Shown here: positions 1 to 9,488 of the stretch, in pieces | How positions within the stretch are numbered: the stretch's first letter is position 1 | Layout: each line of letters opens with the position of its first letter | Origin: Nesterenkonia sandarakina | GTDB taxonomy: Bacteria; Actinomycetota; Actinomycetes; Actinomycetales; Micrococcaceae | Direction: 5' to 3' | DNA: 64,000 nt | Assembly (NCBI RefSeq): GCF_013410215.1 | Contig: NZ_JACCFQ010000001.1 | Coordinates: 2,170,001-2,234,000 of the forward strand | Program-made: the position numbers and the translations under genes | Notes under the pieces: generated by a model | What the model saw: the letters and a program-made list of their open reading frames with translations, nothing else | Told to the model about the DNA's origin: nothing | Databases searched by the model: none

Positions 1-2197
1 CCGGGTCATCCCCGGCCTGCAGGCGTTCCCATTCCTCCAGGAGTGAGCTGTCGGTCTGCCGGACCACCTCGCCCAGCCAGGCGAGCAGGTCTTCGAGCTC
101 CTCGGTGAGCCGGTTCTCCGGGACCGTCTGGCGCAGCGCCTTATAGGCGTCGGAGAGGTAGCGCAGCAGCACCCCCTCGGACCGGGCGATCTGGTAGTGA
201 TTCACCATGGTGGTGAAGTCGAAGGCGCGCTCCAGCATGTCCCGGACCACCGACTTCGGCTGCAGCACATGATCCGAGACCCAGGGCGCCCCGCTGCGGT
301 AGATCTCGAACTGCTGGTTCAGCAGCTCGGCGAGCGGCTGCGGGTGGGTGAGCTCATCGAGGATCCGCATCCGCTCCACATAGTCCACCCCCTCGGCCTT
401 GAGCTCTCCGATCTTCTCCGACTTCAGCTGCTTCACCTGGGCGCCGGTGATCTGGTGCGGGGTCTCCAGGATGGATTCGATCACGCTGATCACATCGTGG
501 GCGTAAGACTCGGACTCGGTGTCCAGCAGCTCCACCGCGGCCACCGCGAACGGCGCCAGCGGCTGGTTCAGCGCGAAGTTGTCCTGCAGGTCCAGGGTCA
601 GGTCCACGGTGCGGCCGTCCTCATCGGGACGGTCCAGGCGCTCGAGCACCCCGGCGGTGAGCAGCTCGCGCAGGATCTGCAGCGCCTGCCGCTGCAGCTG
701 CGCCTTCCGGGCCGGGGTCTCATCTGCGGCGAGGATCATCCGGCGCATCGCCCGGATCGGATCCTCGGGACGCTCCAGCAGGTGCAGCACCATCGAGTAG
801 CTGACCTGCATCCGGGAGACCATCGGCTCCGGGGTGGCCGCGATGATCCGCTCGAAGGTCTTCTCACTCCAGGAGACGAAACCCTCGCGGGGCTTCTTCT
901 TCCCGGCGGAGCGGATCGCCTGGGAGACCTTCTTCTCATCCTCGCCGTGCTTGGCGCGGGCCTTCTGGATCGCCGCCTCGTTCTCGATCACATGCTCCGG
1001 GGCCTGGACCACCACGGTGCCGTGGGTGTCGAACCCGGCCCGGCCGGCGCGACCGGCGATCTGGTGGAACTCCCGGGCGTTGAGCTGCCGGGTGCGGGTG
1101 CCGTCGTATTTGCTCAGCGCGGTCAGCAGCACGGTGCGGATCGGCACGTTGATCCCGACGCCGAGGGTGTCGGTCCCGCAGATCACCTTCAGCAGGCCCT
1201 GCTGGGCGAGCTGCTCCACCAGCCGGCGGTATTTGGGCAGCATCCCGGCGTGGTGCACCCCGATCCCGGCGCGCAGCAGCCGGTTCAGCGTCTTGCCGAA
1301 GCCCTTGGCGAAGCGGAAGGTCTCCAGCTTCACCCGGATCAGCTCCCGCTCCTCCTTGGAGACCACGTTAAGTGAGGCCAGGCCGACGGCGCGCTCGGCC
1401 GCCTCGCGCTGGGAGAAGTGCACCACGTAGACCGGGGCCTGGTGCGTGCTGACCAGCTCCTCGAGCTTGGTCTGCAGCGCGGTGGTGGAGTACTCATAGC
1501 TCAGCGGCACCGGACGCTCCGCGCTGGAGACCGTGACGACGTCGCGCCCGGTCCCGGCACTGAGCCGCTCCTCGAAGCGGGAGGTGTCACCCAGAGTGGC
1601 GGACATCAGCAGGAACTGGGCCCGGCTGCCAGTGGCGCCTTGTCCCGAAGAGCCCTGCTCGGCGCGGCCGGTGAGCTCCAGCAGCGGGACCTGCCAGGCC
1701 CAGCCGCGCTGCGGATCGGCGTAGAAGTGGAACTCGTCCATGATCACCGGGCCCACATTGGCGTCCCGGCCGTCGCGCAGCGCCTCATTGGCCAGGATCT
1801 CCGCAGTGCAGCAGATGATCGGGGCACCCGCGTTGACCGAGGAGTCACCGGTGACCATGCCGACGTTCTCGGCTCCAAAGATGTCCACCAGGGAGAAGAA
1901 CTTCTCCGAGACCAGCGCCTTGATCGGGGCGGTGTAGACGCTGCGCTCCCCGCGGGAGAGCGCGAAGAAGTGCGCCGCGGTGGCGACCATGGACTTCCCG
2001 GACCCGGTGGGGGTGGCCATGATGACGTGCTGACCGTCGGCGAGTTCTAAGATGGCGTCCTGCTGGGCCGGGTAGAGGCTGAGCCCATGCGCCTCGGTCC
2101 AGGATTCGAAGGCCGCGTAGAGCTCCTCGGATCCGGGGGCGGCGCCGTCGGTGGGTTCTAGTTTGTGCAGCCGCTTGGCGGCGGTCACCGGGCTCAC
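1..2197 (-). CDS. DEAD/DEAH-box helicase with DUF3516-type C-terminus (3' end outside window)
   Basis: Superfamily 2 DExH RNA/DNA helicase; its cellular substrate is not known. Translating the minus strand gives Walker A ATPTGSGKS (about residues 61-69), DEFH (about 150-160), MSATLGD (about 200), GVGINVP and QIAGRAGRAGFDT (about 380), i.e. helicase motifs I, II, III and VI, followed by the conserved VVVQAPEH stretch seen in DUF3516 proteins. The reading frame is open to base 1, so roughly 732 residues are visible and the C-terminus is missing. The start is a GTG that overlaps the stop of the upstream MBL gene (GTGA), which implies translational coupling. The family is sure; the function is inferred. 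Confidence 0.9.
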   Translation of the reverse strand, partial: MSPVTAAKRLHKLEPTDGAAPGSEELYAAFESWTEAHGLSLYPAQQDAILELADGQHVIMATPTGSGKSMVATAAHFFALSRGERSVYTAPIKALVSEKFFSLVDIFGAENVGMVTGDSSVNAGAPIICCTAEILANEALRDGRDANVGPVIMDEFHFYADPQRGWAWQVPLLELTGRAEQGSSGQGATGSRAQFLLMSATLGDTSRFEERLSAGTGRDVVTVSSAERPVPLSYEYSTTALQTKLEELVSTHQAPVYVVHFSQREAAERAVGLASLNVVSKEERELIRVKLETFRFAKGFGKTLNRLLRAGIGVHHAGMLPKYRRLVEQLAQQGLLKVICGTDTLGVGINVPIRTVLLTALSKYDGTRTRQLNAREFHQIAGRAGRAGFDTHGTVVVQAPEHVIENEAAIQKARAKHGEDEKKVSQAIRSAGKKKPREGFVSWSEKTFERIIAATPEPMVSRMQVSYSMVLHLLERPEDPIRAMRRMILAADETPARKAQLQRQALQILRELLTAGVLERLDRPDEDGRTVDLTLDLQDNFALNQPLAPFAVAAVELLDTESESYAHDVISVIESILETPHQITGAQVKQLKSEKIGELKAEGVDYVERMRILDELTHPQPLAELLNQQFEIYRSGAPWVSDHVLQPKSVVRDMLERAFDFTTMVNHYQIARSEGVLLRYLSDAYKALRQTVPENRLTEELEDLLAWLGEVVRQTDSSLLEEWERLQAGDDP

Positions 2198-2940
2198 CAG
2201 CCGCGTTCCCGCCAGGCGGGGAGCGAAGCGCGTTCGGCGCCCAGTGTGGTGGGGTCCCCGTGGCCGGGGTGGATGATGGTGTCATCCTCATAGACGTCGA
2301 AGAGCCTGGCCTCGACGTCGTCGAGCAGCGAGCTGAAGTCCGCATCCGACCAGGTCTTGCCGACCCCGCCGGGGAAGAGCGAGTCTCCGGTGAAGATATG
2401 AGTGGGGCCGTCCTCCACCGGGTAGACGAAGGCCACCGAGCCCGGGGTGTGCCCGCGCAGGTGGATCACGTTCAGCGCGATCCCGTCATAGGAGACCGTA
2501 TCGCCGTGGCGCAGCCGCCGGTCGATGGTGACGTTCTTCTCGGCCTCGATGCTCACGGCATCCTCGGCTCCGGCGGCGGACTCCGGCCGCGCGCCGGGGC
2601 GCTGGCCGGTCCCTGCTGGGGTGGGGGAGTCGGTGGCGTCTGCGGTGCTCGCTGCGGGTGCGCCGGCGGGGGCTTCCAGCAGCTCCTCCAGTGCCCGGAT
2701 GTGATCCCAGTGCGCGTGCGTGGTGAGCACCGCGGAGAGCTGCAGCGGGCAGGGCGTGTCTGCGGCGGCGGAGGCCAGCAGACTGCGGATGGCCCCGGCG
2801 TCGTCGGCGGCGTCGATCAGCACCTGGACCCCGGACTTCTTCGCGGTGAGCAGATACACGTTGTTGTTCATCTCGGAGACCGAGATTCGGCGCAGCGTGA
2901 TCGCGGGGAGGTCGTAGAGCAGGGAACTGTCAGAAGCCAT
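2194..2940 (-). CDS. MBL-fold metallo-hydrolase (glyoxalase II-like)
   Basis: Probable zinc-dependent hydrolase of the metallo-beta-lactamase fold, 248 aa with the ATG start chosen here. The metal motif THAHWDH (H75, H77, D79, H80) is present, followed by a GHTPGS block, GDSLFPGG and a late HPGHGDPT motif, the usual glyoxalase II/MBL order. An Ala/Pro/Gly/Thr-rich insertion of about 40 residues follows the metal motif, between the first and second conserved blocks, and is probably a disordered loop. A longer GTG start at 2964 is possible. The ATG at 2940 is preferred because TAGACT lies 7 nt upstream, which fits a leaderless mRNA. The stop overlaps the helicase start. Substrate unknown; hydroxyacylglutathione hydrolase is only an annotation-level guess, since this lineage uses mycothiol. 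Confidence 0.88.
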   Translation of the reverse strand: MASDSSLLYDLPAITLRRISVSEMNNNVYLLTAKKSGVQVLIDAADDAGAIRSLLASAAADTPCPLQLSAVLTTHAHWDHIRALEELLEAPAGAPAASTADATDSPTPAGTGQRPGARPESAAGAEDAVSIEAEKNVTIDRRLRHGDTVSYDGIALNVIHLRGHTPGSVAFVYPVEDGPTHIFTGDSLFPGGVGKTWSDADFSSLLDDVEARLFDVYEDDTIIHPGHGDPTTLGAERASLPAWRERGW

Positions 2941-3018
2941 AGGGGTCAGTCTATGGTCTGGCACCGCTGGGTTGTCAGCCCCGGCTGGTGCCGAGCGCTG
3001 TAACGCCTCGCTGCGGGA

Positions 3019-3807
3019 TCAGTGAGCACCCTGGGAAGCGGGCAGACTCAGGATCCCGGCGGTGAGTAGCACCTGCTGCAGCTCCTCGGCGGTGCTCACG
3101 ATCGGCTTGGCGCCGGCGGTCTCCAGCTCACCGGCGGGGGCGTAGCCCCAGCGCACCCCGATGCAGTCCAGGCCGTGCTCGGCGGCGCCGTCCACGTCGA
3201 AGATCCGGTCTCCGACCATGACCACCCGGGCGTCCGGGGCGGTCTCCGCGAGCGGACCGTGGGCCGGGTCCAGGCCGATCTCCGCCAGGGCGGCGCCGAG
3301 GATCGGGCCCTTCCCGGCGTGCGGGATGGATTCATCCTCCGCGGAGCCCTGCACCGCGGCGAAGTGGTCCCGGATGCCCTGGATGCTCAGCAGCCGCTCG
3401 GCCAGCCCGGTGGGTTTCGAGGTGGCCACCGCGCAGAGAACCCCGGCGGCGTTCAGCGTGCCCAGCAGCTCCTCGATCCCCGGGTAGACCCGGCTGGCCT
3501 GCATCCCCTCGTCGAGGTAGCGCTGCCGGTAGACGTCCACGATCGAGGGGATCAGCGCCTGGGTGACCCCGGGCAGGCTGGCCAGGGAGTCAGCCAGCGG
3601 CGGGCCCACGAAGGAGTCCAGCACCGCCTGTTCCGGGATCTCGATTCCATGCACGCCCAGGGCGTGGGAGAGGCAGCTGGTGATCGCTCCGGCTGGGTCC
3701 ACCAGGGTGCCGTCCAGGTCGAAGAGCACCGCCCGGATCTCGGGCGCTGCGACCGCACTTTCGGAGGGGCGGAGGGCAGCTGGGGCGATGGCGGAGTCAA
3801 GGTTCAC
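3019..3807 (-). CDS. HAD-family hydrolase, phosphoglycolate phosphatase-like
   Basis: Cytosolic haloacid-dehalogenase phosphatase of 262 aa. Motif I is DLDGTLVD (nucleophile D30, general acid D32), motif II is the ATSKP segment, motif III is the Lys in HAGKGP and motif IV is GDRIFDVDGA. A helical cap between motifs I and II, with PGIEELL just before motif II, fits the Gph/PGMB subgroup. The start is GTG at 3807; about 20 residues of Ala/Pro/Ser-rich leader precede the fold. The upstream gap to the permease holds a 72-nt palindromic element. The substrate cannot be told from sequence; phosphoglycolate and pyrophosphate are typical for relatives. Confidence 0.85.
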   Translation of the reverse strand: MNLDSAIAPAALRPSESAVAAPEIRAVLFDLDGTLVDPAGAITSCLSHALGVHGIEIPEQAVLDSFVGPPLADSLASLPGVTQALIPSIVDVYRQRYLDEGMQASRVYPGIEELLGTLNAAGVLCAVATSKPTGLAERLLSIQGIRDHFAAVQGSAEDESIPHAGKGPILGAALAEIGLDPAHGPLAETAPDARVVMVGDRIFDVDGAAEHGLDCIGVRWGYAPAGELETAGAKPIVSTAEELQQVLLTAGILSLPASQGAH

Positions 3808-3890
3808 GGCGCCATTGTGACATGGGCCCGTGGCGCGCCGTCGTCGTCGTGATGAACACCACTCCGCGTCCAGTGGCGGAATCCGCCAAT

Positions 3891-3962
3891 GTTGAGGGGC
3901 GGAATCTGCGAGTAATGGGGCCCGAAAACCGCATGAGATGCCCGCAGAATCCGCCCCTCAAC
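3891..3962. repeat. 72-nt palindromic element, family 1, copy A
   Basis: The arms GTTGAGGGGCGGAATCTGCG and its near-complement (CGCAGAATCC...CTCAAC) enclose a 32-nt centre, so the transcript can fold into a hairpin of about 20 bp. Copies B (36610-36681) and C (38301-38372) have exactly the same length. The reverse complement of A aligns without gaps to B, with about 57 of 72 bases identical by hand count. The element lies 13 nt past the stop of the NCS1 permease gene and before the HAD gene. A GGGGAGGG tract follows on the plus strand. It may act as a 3' hairpin or terminator, or be a REP-like element. Confidence 0.85.
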
Positions 3963-3975
3963 GGGGAGGGTGGCG

Positions 3976-5502
3976 TCAGTGGTGAGCCGCCACGGTCTGG
4001 CTGCGCATCACCAGCCAGTAGAACAGCCCGCCCAGTGCCGCGCCGATGATCCAGGCGAACCCGGCCAGGGCCGCCAGTGCCGGCACCCAGACGGTGAACA
4101 CCGCGAAGATCGCTGCGATGCCGAAGGCCGCGATGGCGCGCAGGTTCCAGCCCCGGGTGTAGTAGTACGGTCCGGCCGGGTCCATGCTGAACAGGTCCGG
4201 GGTGGAGATCTGGCTGCGCCGGATGATGTAGTAATCCACGATCAGCACCCCATAGAGCGGTGCCAGCAGCGCCCCGAGCGTGTCCACGAAGGTGGGCAGC
4301 CCGATCTGTTCGATCACCGCGACCCACAGGGCGCCGATGATGAACCCGATCACCGCGGTGATGTAGCCCCCGGTGCGGAAGCTGATCTTCTGTGGGGCCA
4401 GGTTCGCCAGGTCATAGGCCGGCGGGATGAAGTTGGCCACCAAGTTGATGCCCACGGTGGCCAGCAGGAAGGTCACCGCCGCGATCAGGGCCAGGGCCAC
4501 GGACTCGGTCTGCGCGATGATGTCGGTCGGGTTGTCCAGCGGCTCCCCGGTGCCGCCCTGGAACACTACATAGGCCCCGGCGGTGATGAACAGGGAGAGG
4601 AACGTGAAGAACGCCAGCGAGAGCGGCAGCCCGGTGAAGTTGCCCAGCCGCATGGAGCGTTCGGTCTTGGAGAACCGGGAGAAGTCCCCGAAGTTGATGA
4701 TCACCGCGGCGAAATACGCCACCATGGTGCCGACCACGCCGACGAAGGCGGAGATCGCGGCCCAGCCGGTGACGTCCTGGTTGCTGAAGATGGTGCCCAC
4801 TGCGGGCAGCAGGTCAGACCCGGCGCGGACCCAGATCAGCACCAGCAGCACTGTCATCACCACGTAGACCGCGGGTCCGGCGAAGTTCAGGAACTTCGCG
4901 ATGGTCTCGATCCCGCGGGTGAACAGCCACACCTGGATCAGCGCGACGATCACATAGGAGACCCAGCCGATCACATCCAGGCCCAGGAAGGTCCCGGTCT
5001 GCGGGCTGCCCAGGGCGGCGTTGAACGCCAGCGCCACCGCGGTGGAGGCGAAGTAGGTCTGCGCGCCGTACCAGAAGATCGCCACCACGCCGCGGACCAT
5101 CGCCGGGAACCGGGCGCCGAGCACGCCCATCGAGGGCCGGGCCATCACCGCATAGGGGACACCGTGCCGCACACTCGGTGCGCCGGAGAGGTTGACCAGC
5201 CAGTTCACGAAGACCCCGGCCAGGATGATCGCGGCGAAGACGAACCAGCCGTTGATCCCGGCGCCGATGAACAGCGAGGCGGCCAGGGTGTAGCCGGCCA
5301 GGGACTGCACGTCATTGGTCCAGACGTTGAAGATCTCGAACCAGCCCCAGCGCTTCTGCTCCGGCCCGACCGGTCCGAGGTCCTTATTGTGCAGGGAGGG
5401 GTGCGGGGTTGCGGACTGGGCGGCAGAAGGCGGGGTTGCGGACTGGGCGGTCGAGGGCTGGGTGGCAGGCGGCTGCTGAGAGCTGCGGGCTGTCTGGGTC
5501 AC
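3976..5502 (-). CDS. NCS1-family nucleobase/allantoin:cation symporter
   Basis: Inner-membrane permease of 508 aa with about 12 hydrophobic segments, of the nucleobase:cation symporter-1 (cytosine/purine/uracil/thiamine/allantoin) family. The N-terminal NKDLGPVGPEQKRWGW region followed by FNVWTND resembles the family's first conserved block, and RHGVPYAVMARPSMGV with IFWYGAQTYFAS matches the substrate-pathway helices of allantoin/uracil members. An in-frame ORF reaches 5733 and would overlap the uvrA start. The GTG at 5502 is preferred because GGAG lies 6 nt before it and the extra N-terminus is not hydrophobic. A Thr/Ala/Gln/Pro-rich tail of about 35 residues precedes the fold. The substrate is uncertain between allantoin, uracil and other nucleobases. 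Confidence 0.88.
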   Translation of the reverse strand: MTQTARSSQQPPATQPSTAQSATPPSAAQSATPHPSLHNKDLGPVGPEQKRWGWFEIFNVWTNDVQSLAGYTLAASLFIGAGINGWFVFAAIILAGVFVNWLVNLSGAPSVRHGVPYAVMARPSMGVLGARFPAMVRGVVAIFWYGAQTYFASTAVALAFNAALGSPQTGTFLGLDVIGWVSYVIVALIQVWLFTRGIETIAKFLNFAGPAVYVVMTVLLVLIWVRAGSDLLPAVGTIFSNQDVTGWAAISAFVGVVGTMVAYFAAVIINFGDFSRFSKTERSMRLGNFTGLPLSLAFFTFLSLFITAGAYVVFQGGTGEPLDNPTDIIAQTESVALALIAAVTFLLATVGINLVANFIPPAYDLANLAPQKISFRTGGYITAVIGFIIGALWVAVIEQIGLPTFVDTLGALLAPLYGVLIVDYYIIRRSQISTPDLFSMDPAGPYYYTRGWNLRAIAAFGIAAIFAVFTVWVPALAALAGFAWIIGAALGGLFYWLVMRSQTVAAHH

Positions 5503-5656
5503 TGTGATCTCCGGTATGACGGCGGCTCGGGGAGGGTGAATCACAGCGAGACTAGCCTCGGTGAAACGTTGCGCATCACCGTTTGAGGGCCGATGCAACG
5601 AATGAAACGCAGGTTTTACGTGGCTGAAACTCCCGGGGCGCCCACCCGGCTCTCGC

Positions 5657-5674
5657 TTCGAACGTTTGTTCGAA
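5657..5674. promoter_or_regulatory. SOS box (LexA operator) upstream of uvrA
   Basis: TTCGAACGTTTGTTCGAA has half-sites TCGAAC and GTTCGA separated by 4 nt, a perfect match to the actinobacterial LexA consensus TCGAAC-N4-GTTCGA. It overlaps the proposed uvrA -35 hexamer (5666-5671), so LexA binding should block RNA polymerase. The divergent permease gene starts 155 bp away and could be affected, but this is less likely. Confidence 0.92.
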
Positions 5675-5694
5675 CCCGCTGAGGGTTCTACACT
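5666..5694 (+). promoter_or_regulatory. uvrA promoter (leaderless)
   Basis: The -35 is TTGTTC (5666-5671) and the -10 is TACACT (5689-5694), separated by exactly 17 nt. The GTG start at 5702 is 7 nt past the -10, so the transcript should begin at or next to the start codon without a Shine-Dalgarno site. Confidence 0.75.
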
Positions 5695-5701
5695 GAACGA
5701 C

Positions 5702-8698
5702 GTGTCAGAGCGAGCAGGCGAAACCGCCATCATCGAGTCCGTGGACGACTACTACGCCGAAGGTGCGCGGGAGAAGTCCGCCACCAACGGCACCATCGGC
5801 CGCGCCGAGGCGGACCGGATCGTGGTCCAAGGCGCACGGGAGCACAACCTCAAGGACGTCACCGTGGAGCTGCCGCGGAACTCCTTCATCGTGTTCACCG
5901 GGCTCTCCGGCTCAGGGAAGTCCTCGCTCGCCTTCGACACCATCTTCGCCGAGGGCCAGCGCCGCTACGTGGAATCCCTCTCCGCCTACGCCCGGCAGTT
6001 CCTGGGCCGGGTGGACAAGCCGGACATCGACTTCATCGAGGGGCTCTCCCCGGCGGTGTCCATCGATCAGAAGTCCACCTCCAAGAACCCGCGCTCCACC
6101 GTGGGCACGGTCACCGAGATCCACGACTACCTGCGTCTGCTCTGGGCCCGGATCGGGGTCCCGCACTGTCCCACCTGTGGCGAGAAGATCGAACGGCAGA
6201 CCCCGCAGCAGATCGTGGACCAGGTCCTGGCCTTCCCGGAACAGACCCGCTTCCAGGTGCTGGCCCCGGTGGTCCGCGGCCGCAAGGGTGAGTTCAAGGA
6301 CCTCTTCCGCGACCTCGCCTCCGAGGGCTTCTCCCGCGCCATCGTGGACGGGGAGATCATCCAGCTCAGCGAACCACCCGCCCTGGAGAAGACCTATAAG
6401 CACCACATCGAAGTGGTCATCGACCGGCTGGTGATCCGCGAGGGCATGCGCCAGCGGCTCACCGACTCGGTGGAGACCGCGCTGAAGCTCGCCGGCGGGC
6501 GCCTGGTCATCGACCTGGTGGACCTCGACGAGGACGGTCAGGCGATCAACGATCGGGTCCCCGAGGGCCTCACCGGCCCCAAGCAGCGGCCCTTCTCGGA
6601 GAACCTGGCCTGCCCCAACGAGCACCCGCTGCAGCTCGATGAGATCGAGCCGCGGTCCTTCTCCTTCAACAACCCCTTCGGCGCCTGCGAGGTCTGCTCC
6701 GGCATCGGCTCCAGCCTCGAGGTGGACACCGACCTGGTGATCCCCGATGACACGCTCTCCCTGGAAGGCGGCGCCATCGCCCCTTGGGCGCTGGGCAAGG
6801 CGTCCAAGGACTACTGGCTGCGCCTGATCACCGCCCTGGCCAAGGAGCTGGACTTCTCGGTGCGCACCCCCTGGAAGGAGCTGCCGAAGAAGGCGCAGAA
6901 GGCGCTGCTGCACGGGCGCAACCACAAGGTCGTGGTGCAGTACCGCAACCGCTTCGGCCGGGAGCGCACCTACTCCACCGGCTTTGAAGGCGTGCTCTCC
7001 TACATCTCCCGGAAGCACCTGGAGGTGGAGTCCGACAACGCCCGGGACCGCTACGAGCAGTACATGCGCCAGATCCCCTGCCCGGCATGCAACGGCCAGC
7101 GGCTGAACCCGGCCGCGCTCGCGGTCACCGTGCAGGGCGCCTCCATCGCGGAGATCGCCCGGCTGCCGCTGGACGAGTGCGCCGAGTTCTTCGCCGGGAT
7201 CACGCTCTCCGCCCGCGACGCCACCATCGCCGATCAGGTGCTCAAGGAGATCCTGGCCCGGCTGAACTTCCTGCTCGACGTCGGCCTGAGCTACCTGAAC
7301 CTGGAGCGCGCCGCCGGCACGCTCTCCGGCGGCGAGGCCCAGCGCATCCGGCTCGCCACCCAGATCGGCTCCGGCCTGGTCGGGGTGCTCTACGTCCTGG
7401 ACGAGCCCTCCATCGGGCTGCACCAGCGGGACAACGCCCGGCTGATCCAGACCCTCACCCGGCTGCGTGACCTCGGGAACACGCTGATCGTGGTGGAACA
7501 CGATGAGGACACCATCGCCGAGGCGGACTGGATCGTGGACATCGGACCCGGCGCGGGGGAGCGCGGCGGAGAGATCGTGCACTCCGGCTCCGTGCAGGGA
7601 CTGCGCGATAACCAGCACTCCATTACCGGGGACTACCTCGCCGGCCGGCGCAGCATCCCGGTGCCCGCCCAGCGCCGCAAGGTGGACAAGTCCCGGATGC
7701 TCAAGGTGGTCGAGGCCCAGGAGAACAACCTGGACAAGGTCTCCGTGGAGATCCCGCTGGGGATCTTCCTCTCGGTCACCGGGGTCTCCGGCTCGGGCAA
7801 GTCCACGCTGATCAACGAGATCCTGTACAAGTCCCTGGCGAATAAGCTCAACGGCGCCAAGCAGGTCCCCGGCCGGCACCGCCGGATCGAAGGAATCGAC
7901 GATCACCTGGACAAGGTGATCCACGTGGACCAGTCACCGATCGGGCGCACCCCGCGCTCCAACCCGGCCACCTACACCGGGGTCTTCGACCACGTCCGCA
8001 AGCTCTTCGCCCAGGCCCCGGAGTCCAAGACCCGCGGCTACCAGCCGGGCCGGTTCTCCTTCAACATCAAGGGCGGCCGCTGCGAGTCCTGCTCCGGTGA
8101 CGGCACCCTGAAGATCGAGATGAACTTCCTGCCGGACGTCTACGTGCCCTGCGAGGTCTGCCACGGCGCCCGGTACAACCGGGAGACCCTCGAGGTGAAG
8201 TACAAGAACAAGAACATCGCCGAGGTCCTCGACATGCCGATCGAGGAGGCCGCGGAGTTCTTCGCCGCCTTCGCCCCGATCGCCCGGCACCTGAACACCC
8301 TGGTCGAGGTGGGCCTGGGCTACGTGCGCCTGGGCCAGTCCGCCACCACGCTCTCCGGCGGTGAGGCCCAGCGCGTGAAGCTGGCCTCCGAGCTGCAGCG
8401 CCGCTCCAACGGGCGCAGCGTCTACGTCCTGGACGAGCCCACCACCGGGCTGCACTTCGAGGACATCCGCAAGCTGCTCCAGGTGCTGCAGGGACTGGTG
8501 GAGAAGGGCAACAGCGTGATCACCATCGAGCACAACCTCGACGTGATCAAGTCCTCGGACTGGGTGATCGACCTGGGCCCCGAAGGGGGCAGCGGCGGCG
8601 GGCTCGTCGTCGCCCAGGGCACCCCGGAGAAGGTGGCCGCCACGGCAGAGAAGACCGGCTCCCATACCGGCGCTTTCCTTGCCGCACTGCTAAAGTGA
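5702..8698 (+). CDS. uvrA: UvrABC excinuclease subunit A
   Basis: DNA-damage recognition ATPase of nucleotide excision repair, 998 aa, slightly longer than the usual 940-960 aa because of an N-terminal extension of about 30 residues. Visible are two ABC modules with Walker A sites GLSGSGKSS and GVSGSGKST, two LSGGEAQR signature motifs, zinc-finger cysteines in CPTCGEK and later CESCSGDG...[10 protein letters not shown], and [16 protein letters not shown] Walker B regions. A TTG 36 nt upstream is possible, but the GTG at 5702 sits 7 nt after a good -10 box. The SOS box predicts induction by DNA damage. uvrC lies two genes downstream. Confidence 0.97.
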   Translation: MSERAGETAIIESVDDYYAEGAREKSATNGTIGRAEADRIVVQGAREHNLKDVTVELPRNSFIVFTGLSGSGKSSLAFDTIFAEGQRRYVESLSAYARQFLGRVDKPDIDFIEGLSPAVSIDQKSTSKNPRSTVGTVTEIHDYLRLLWARIGVPHCPTCGEKIERQTPQQIVDQVLAFPEQTRFQVLAPVVRGRKGEFKDLFRDLASEGFSRAIVDGEIIQLSEPPALEKTYKHHIEVVIDRLVIREGMRQRLTDSVETALKLAGGRLVIDLVDLDEDGQAINDRVPEGLTGPKQRPFSENLACPNEHPLQLDEIEPRSFSFNNPFGACEVCSGIGSSLEVDTDLVIPDDTLSLEGGAIAPWALGKASKDYWLRLITALAKELDFSVRTPWKELPKKAQKALLHGRNHKVVVQYRNRFGRERTYSTGFEGVLSYISRKHLEVESDNARDRYEQYMRQIPCPACNGQRLNPAALAVTVQGASIAEIARLPLDECAEFFAGITLSARDATIADQVLKEILARLNFLLDVGLSYLNLERAAGTLSGGEAQRIRLATQIGSGLVGVLYVLDEPSIGLHQRDNARLIQTLTRLRDLGNTLIVVEHDEDTIAEADWIVDIGPGAGERGGEIVHSGSVQGLRDNQHSITGDYLAGRRSIPVPAQRRKVDKSRMLKVVEAQENNLDKVSVEIPLGIFLSVTGVSGSGKSTLINEILYKSLANKLNGAKQVPGRHRRIEGIDDHLDKVIHVDQSPIGRTPRSNPATYTGVFDHVRKLFAQAPESKTRGYQPGRFSFNIKGGRCESCSGDGTLKIEMNFLPDVYVPCEVCHGARYNRETLEVKYKNKNIAEVLDMPIEEAAEFFAAFAPIARHLNTLVEVGLGYVRLGQSATTLSGGEAQRVKLASELQRRSNGRSVYVLDEPTTGLHFEDIRKLLQVLQGLVEKGNSVITIEHNLDVIKSSDWVIDLGPEGGSGGGLVVAQGTPEKVAATAEKTGSHTGAFLAALLK

Positions 8699-8777
8699 GT
8701 GGGCCAGTTCACAGGCTGGCCCCCCAGATCACAGCGCAGGACGACGTCGCGGAGCGGCGAGTAAGCGGAGGCACCAG

Positions 8778-9488
8778 GTGAGCACCACCCCCGAGGCGCA
8801 GGAGTCGGAGCGCGTCGCCACCAACGACGCCGTCCGCAAGGCCTTCGAGATCGCCGTGAAGCTCTCCTGCCGCCCGGTGCTCACCGGTCTGGAGAACACC
8901 CCGGCCGAGGGCGGGTTCATCGTGGCCTCGAACCACCTCTCCTTCCTGGACTCGGTGCTGATCCAGGCGCTGTTCCCGCGCACCGTGAGTTTCTTCGCCA
9001 AGGCCGAATACTTCAACCAGACCGGCGTCAAAGGCCGCGCCATGAAGCTGTTCTTCGAATCCGTGGGCTCGGTCCCGGTGGAGCGGCAGCGCCAGTCCGC
9101 CTCCGTGGAGGCGCTGTTCCACCTGGGGGCGATCGCCGAAGCCGGCCACGGCGTCGGGATCTACCCGGAGGGCACTCGCAGCCGCGACGGCCGGCTCTAC
9201 CGCGGCAAGAACGGGGTCGGCTGGCTCGCCGTCGCCACCGGGCTGCCGGTGGTCCCGGTGGGGCTGCGCGGCACCGAGGCGCTGCAGAAGCCGGACTCCC
9301 GGATGATCCGGCCCACCAAGTTCGACATGCACGTGGGGGAGCCGCTGCAGTTCCCGAAACAGGGCAAGAAGCACCCGCTGCCGGCGCGCCGAGCCGCCAC
9401 CGAGCAGATCATGGACGCGATCGCCGGGCTCAGCGGTCAGGAACGGGTGGCCCGCTACAACGCGCCGCCCGCCGAGGCCGATGGCTGA
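8778..9488 (+). CDS. 1-acyl-sn-glycerol-3-phosphate acyltransferase family protein
   Basis: Membrane-associated PlsC-like acyltransferase, 236 aa, expected to transfer acyl groups to lysophosphatidate or a related lipid. The catalytic NHLSFLD (H-x4-D) motif, the GSVPVER substrate-binding block and the EGTRSRDG motif are in the normal order. No strong transmembrane helix is seen. The start is GTG with GGAGG upstream. The stop overlaps the uvrC ATG by 8 nt, so the two genes are probably co-translated although their functions are unrelated. The exact acceptor is unknown. Confidence 0.88.
   Translation: MSTTPEAQESERVATNDAVRKAFEIAVKLSCRPVLTGLENTPAEGGFIVASNHLSFLDSVLIQALFPRTVSFFAKAEYFNQTGVKGRAMKLFFESVGSVPVERQRQSASVEALFHLGAIAEAGHGVGIYPEGTRSRDGRLYRGKNGVGWLAVATGLPVVPVGLRGTEALQKPDSRMIRPTKFDMHVGEPLQFPKQGKKHPLPARRAATEQIMDAIAGLSGQERVARYNAPPAEADG

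Noticed and set aside
5912-7924. 670-aa open frame on the minus strand opposite uvrA, and similar long antisense frames (9430-11571, 15733-17253, 17605-19173, 54064-56799)
   Set aside because: They are antisense frames kept open by high GC at third codon positions. None shows motifs, and the sense genes are unmistakable.
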